A stretch of 64,000 bases of DNA from Paludibacteraceae bacterium (GTDB taxonomy: Bacteria > Bacteroidota > Bacteroidia > Bacteroidales > Paludibacteraceae): NCBI GenBank assembly GCA_905233935.1, contig CAJOFU010000026.1, positions 13,113 through 77,112 on the forward strand, written 5' to 3'. Both the position numbers and the translations under genes were made by a program. Below are positions 61,217-64,000 of this stretch, piece after piece (position 1 is the stretch's first letter; each line of letters starts with the position of its first letter). A model generated the notes under the pieces. That model ran no database searches and had not been told where the DNA came from. It saw only the letters and a list, made by a program, of their open reading frames with translations.

Positions 61217-64000
61217 ATGAAAAGACTTATTCTCTCTCTTGCGCTGATTCTTTCGGCGCTTGGCATCAATGCCCAACAACCTGTACCACTGCCTATTGAC
61301 AGCGCGGTGCGTTACGGTCAGTTGCCTAACGGTCTGACGTATTACATCCGTCACAACGAAGAACCCAAGCAGCGTTGCGATTTCCACATCGCGCAATGCG
61401 TGGGCGCTGTACTCGAAGAGGACAACCAGAACGGTCTGGCGCACTTCTTGGAGCACATGGCGTTTAACGGTACGCAGCACTTCCCTGGAAAAGGTATAAT
61501 CACCTATTTCGAGTCTATCGGTGTGAACTTCGGCGGCAACATCAACGCCTACACCTCGATCGACGAGACTGTCTATCGCCTCTCCGACGTGCCTACTATC
61601 CGCGAGGGGATCATCGACTCCGCTCTGCTCGTGATGCACGATTGGAGTTGCGGCTTGCTGCTGCTCGGCGAGGAGATTGATGCCGAGCGTGGCGTGATCC
61701 GAGAAGAGTGGCGCACAGGTGCTACTGCCCAGCGCCGCTTGTGGAAAGAGAGCCGTGCGCAGATGTTCCCCAACAGCCAATATGGCAAGCGTGACGTCAT
61801 CGGCGACACCGCTGTCATCAACAACTTCGAGTACCAGGCTCTACGCGACTACTACCACAAGTGGTACGGACCGGACAACCAGGCTGTCATCGTGGTCGGT
61901 GATATTGATGTCGATGCTATCGAAGCCAAGATCAAAGCCCTCTGGGAGAACGTTCCCGAGCGCGCCAACCGTGGTGAGCGTCCGCTTTACTCCGTCGATG
62001 ACAACGACGAACCGATCGTAGCTATCGTCACCGACAAAGAGGCGCAGAACACCCGCATCCAGCTCTTCTGGAAGCACCCGCAGACACCGCTCTATATGCA
62101 GGGCACAAATATGTCCTACCTGCTCGAGCGTTGCCGTGACCTGATCGGTGCTATGCTCGACACCCGCTTCGAGGAGGCTGCTATGAAACCCGACGCACCG
62201 TTCGTAGGTGCAGGGGCTGGGTACTACGAACTCGTCAAACTCCGTGATGCCTTCACTGCTATCGCTATAGCCAAAGAGGGCAAAGAGACCGAAGCATACG
62301 AAGCACTCCTCTACGAACTCGAGAAGATGCGCCGATACGGATTCACCGAGAGCGAACTCGAGATCGCCAAAGCCAACATGCTCTCCAGCTACGAGAAGGC
62401 ATACAACAGCCGCCAGACGCGCCAGAACATCTCCCTCGCTCGAGAATATATCCGTCACTTTGAGGACAACGAGCCTATCCCGGGCATCGAGTTTGAGTAC
62501 GAGTTCATCAAGCAGATGTTGCCGCTCGTTAACTTGGAGATGATCAATGGTATAGCCCAGACCCAACTCATGGGCGACAAGAACATCATCGTCTGCATCA
62601 CCGGCGTGGAGAAGGAAGGCGTGCATATCCCCACAAAGGACATGACACTGCTCATGCTCAACGCTATGCCCGAGATGGAGATCGAAGCACCGGTTGAGGA
62701 GAAGATCGAGCGTCCGCTCGTTTCCCACACGCCTAAGAAAGGCAAGATCAAGAAGCAACGCTTCAACCTCTCGCTCGGTACAACAGAGTGGATCTTGAGC
62801 AACGGCGTGCGCGTTGTGTTCAAGACAACCGACTTCCGTCACGACCAGATCCTTATGGAGGCATTCTCGCCGGGCGGTTTGAGCCTCGTGCCGACCATCG
62901 ACCTGCCTTCGGCAGCGCTTGCGCCGTCGATCATTCAGATGTCAGGTACGGGTGAGTTCAGTTACACCGAGTTACAGAAGGTGCTTGCCGGCAAGCAGGT
63001 GCGCCTCACGCCGGATATCGACAACTACGAGGAGAACATCAGCGGTTCATCCACCGTACGTGACCTCGAGACCTTGCTCCAGTTGACCTACCTCACGTTC
63101 AGTGAACCGCGTTACGACGAGCAAGCGTTCCAGACGCTGATGTCGATGCTCCAGACGCAGCTCAAGAACAAGGAGAAGAACCCCAAAGCAATCTTCCGCG
63201 ACTCTGTGTCGCTCTTCTCAACCAACCACTCCGAGCGTACGCTCATCATGAACGAGCAGCTCCTCGAGCACGTCAATCACGAGAAAGCCTTGGATATCTT
63301 CCGTCAGCGCTTCGCTAACCCTGCCGACTTCACGTTCGTCTTCGTCGGGCAGATTGATCCCGAAGACCCGCACACTAAGGAACTCATTCTGCAATGGTTG
63401 GGCAGCCTGAAGGGTGTACGCAAAACCGAGAAGTTCAAAGATTGGATGGTACGTCAGCCCGAGGGTGACAACAAGCTCTATTTCCGTCGCGAGATGACTA
63501 CCCGCACGGCTACCAACCGCATTGAGTACGCCTTGTACGATATCCCGTACAGCCTGTCGATGCGTCTGAATATGCAGATGGTAGGTCGCGTGCTTCATAC
63601 GCGTTATTTGGAAAGCGTGCGCGAGCGCGAGGGCGGATCCTACGGAGTAGGTGTAGGCGGTAATATGAAGCGCATCCCCGTCAACGAGCAGTATCTGATC
63701 ATCCAGTTCGATACCGATCCCGAGAAACAGGAGCGTATCATGCAGATCATCAACGAGGAGATTGAGACGATCCTCCGCGACGGTCCTCTCGCCAGCGATG
63801 TGGACAAGGAGAAAGCCTCGATGCTCAAAGATCATGAGGAGAACCTTCGCGACAACGATTGGTGGCAGGGTATCATCTACCGCTTCTACCGTGACGGTGA
63901 GAACGTGTTAGAGCACTATGTATCAGCCGTTGAGGGCATCACCCAGGAGTCCGTTCGCGAGACCCTCCAGCGCCTCGTCAGCGGCAACTCCCGCATCGAA
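61217..64000 (+). CDS. M16-family (insulinase-like) secreted metallopeptidase, 3'-truncated by window edge
   Basis: The frame is open from the ATG at 61217 to the last base (928 codons seen), so the C-terminus is missing. It has a signal peptide (MKRLILSLALILSALGINA), then an N-terminal M16 domain with the inverted zinc motif HFLEH (His76, Glu79, His80) and the downstream Glu in the WRTGA region. A second M16 domain is recognisable further on (LSNGVRVVFKTTDF; SVREREGGSYGVGV). These periplasmic or secreted peptidases degrade peptides; the substrate is unknown. Three bases separate it from ftsH. Confidence 0.93.
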   Translation, partial: MKRLILSLALILSALGINAQQPVPLPIDSAVRYGQLPNGLTYYIRHNEEPKQRCDFHIAQCVGAVLEEDNQNGLAHFLEHMAFNGTQHFPGKGIITYFESIGVNFGGNINAYTSIDETVYRLSDVPTIREGIIDSALLVMHDWSCGLLLLGEEIDAERGVIREEWRTGATAQRRLWKESRAQMFPNSQYGKRDVIGDTAVINNFEYQALRDYYHKWYGPDNQAVIVVGDIDVDAIEAKIKALWENVPERANRGERPLYSVDDNDEPIVAIVTDKEAQNTRIQLFWKHPQTPLYMQGTNMSYLLERCRDLIGAMLDTRFEEAAMKPDAPFVGAGAGYYELVKLRDAFTAIAIAKEGKETEAYEALLYELEKMRRYGFTESELEIAKANMLSSYEKAYNSRQTRQNISLAREYIRHFEDNEPIPGIEFEYEFIKQMLPLVNLEMINGIAQTQLMGDKNIIVCITGVEKEGVHIPTKDMTLLMLNAMPEMEIEAPVEEKIERPLVSHTPKKGKIKKQRFNLSLGTTEWILSNGVRVVFKTTDFRHDQILMEAFSPGGLSLVPTIDLPSAALAPSIIQMSGTGEFSYTELQKVLAGKQVRLTPDIDNYEENISGSSTVRDLETLLQLTYLTFSEPRYDEQAFQTLMSMLQTQLKNKEKNPKAIFRDSVSLFSTNHSERTLIMNEQLLEHVNHEKALDIFRQRFANPADFTFVFVGQIDPEDPHTKELILQWLGSLKGVRKTEKFKDWMVRQPEGDNKLYFRREMTTRTATNRIEYALYDIPYSLSMRLNMQMVGRVLHTRYLESVREREGGSYGVGVGGNMKRIPVNEQYLIIQFDTDPEKQERIMQIINEEIETILRDGPLASDVDKEKASMLKDHEENLRDNDWWQGIIYRFYRDGENVLEHYVSAVEGITQESVRETLQRLVSGNSRIE

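Noticed and set aside
61841-62842. 333-codon minus-strand frame opposite the M16 peptidase
   Set aside because: The plus-strand frame is an unmistakable M16 peptidase running to the window end.

Overview
The window is chromosomal DNA from an uncultured-type member of the Bacteroidales (phylum Bacteroidota). This rests on several things visible in the sequence: promoters of the TTTG-N20-TAnnTTTG type, a SusC/SusD pair, Bacteroidota-only families (DUF5606, DUF2683-type antitoxin, DUF4874/DUF4832), the near absence of Shine-Dalgarno sequences, and repeated C-terminal tails of the form NGQLYIxRDGKxYNxLG. No rRNA, tRNA, CRISPR array, transposase or prophage gene was found.

Layout. Bases 1-7911 (+) are housekeeping: lpxD (cut by the window edge), lpxC, lpxA, glnS, a small HsdR-N-like protein, phoH, comM and mgtC. 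Bases 7944-22963 (-) form a polysaccharide-utilisation-like operon. Read from its promoter it encodes an amidohydrolase (frameshifted), a GH36-like glycosidase, SusC, SusD, a surface lipoprotein, a DUF4874/4832 lipoprotein, a GH31 enzyme, an EamA permease and two secreted proteins. A DeoR-family regulator (23399-24175, +) is divergent from it. Bases 24230-43236 (-) carry agaS, a gatZ/kbaZ-type gene, an esterase, a PfkB kinase and then four tandem secreted purple-acid-phosphatase-like phosphoesterases (two of them broken), ending with a large beta-helix/carbohydrate-binding protein. Bases 43237-44065 are a repeat-rich non-coding stretch. Bases 44066-51758 hold a 148-aa unknown, a giant secreted beta-helix protein, a 50-aa peptide gene, a YoeB-type toxin-antitoxin pair, msrA and a mosaic pseudogene. 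Bases 51780-56408 (-) encode a CBM9-like protein, a NahK-like sugar kinase, a HAD phosphatase, a zinc-ribbon coiled-coil protein, a Nif3-like protein and a DUF5606 protein. Bases 56603-64000 (+) are again housekeeping: smpB, gpmI, rsfS, ftsH and an M16 peptidase cut by the right edge.

How the genes fit together. The two large minus-strand operons look like one regulon for galactose/galactosamine-containing glycans: surface capture (SusCD and lipoproteins), hydrolysis (GH36, GH31, esterase), and catabolism (AgaS, PfkB kinase, GatZ/KbaZ-type protein). Both promoters carry the same 30-bp block (28/30 identical) at exactly the same distance from the -7 box, and the DeoR-type regulator lies between the two operons.

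The most unusual signal is non-coding. Four elements of about 160 bp (21615-21776, 23223-23382, 38221-38377, 43303-43458) share almost no sequence except A/T-rich ends (TTTATTTnnGTTTATT). All four fold the same way: a 12-15 bp closing stem, a short hairpin, a long hairpin and a second short hairpin, with compensatory changes throughout. The short hairpins mostly have C-GNA-G or C-GNNA-G loops. They lie directly upstream of start codons in both orientations. A 74-bp version lies at 58704-58777. A second hairpin family (ATCGACC...GGGCGAT) occurs at 42059-42115 and 43882-44050, its last copy containing a 72-base structured insert next to the 148-aa gene. I know of no described element matching either family, but I could not search databases.
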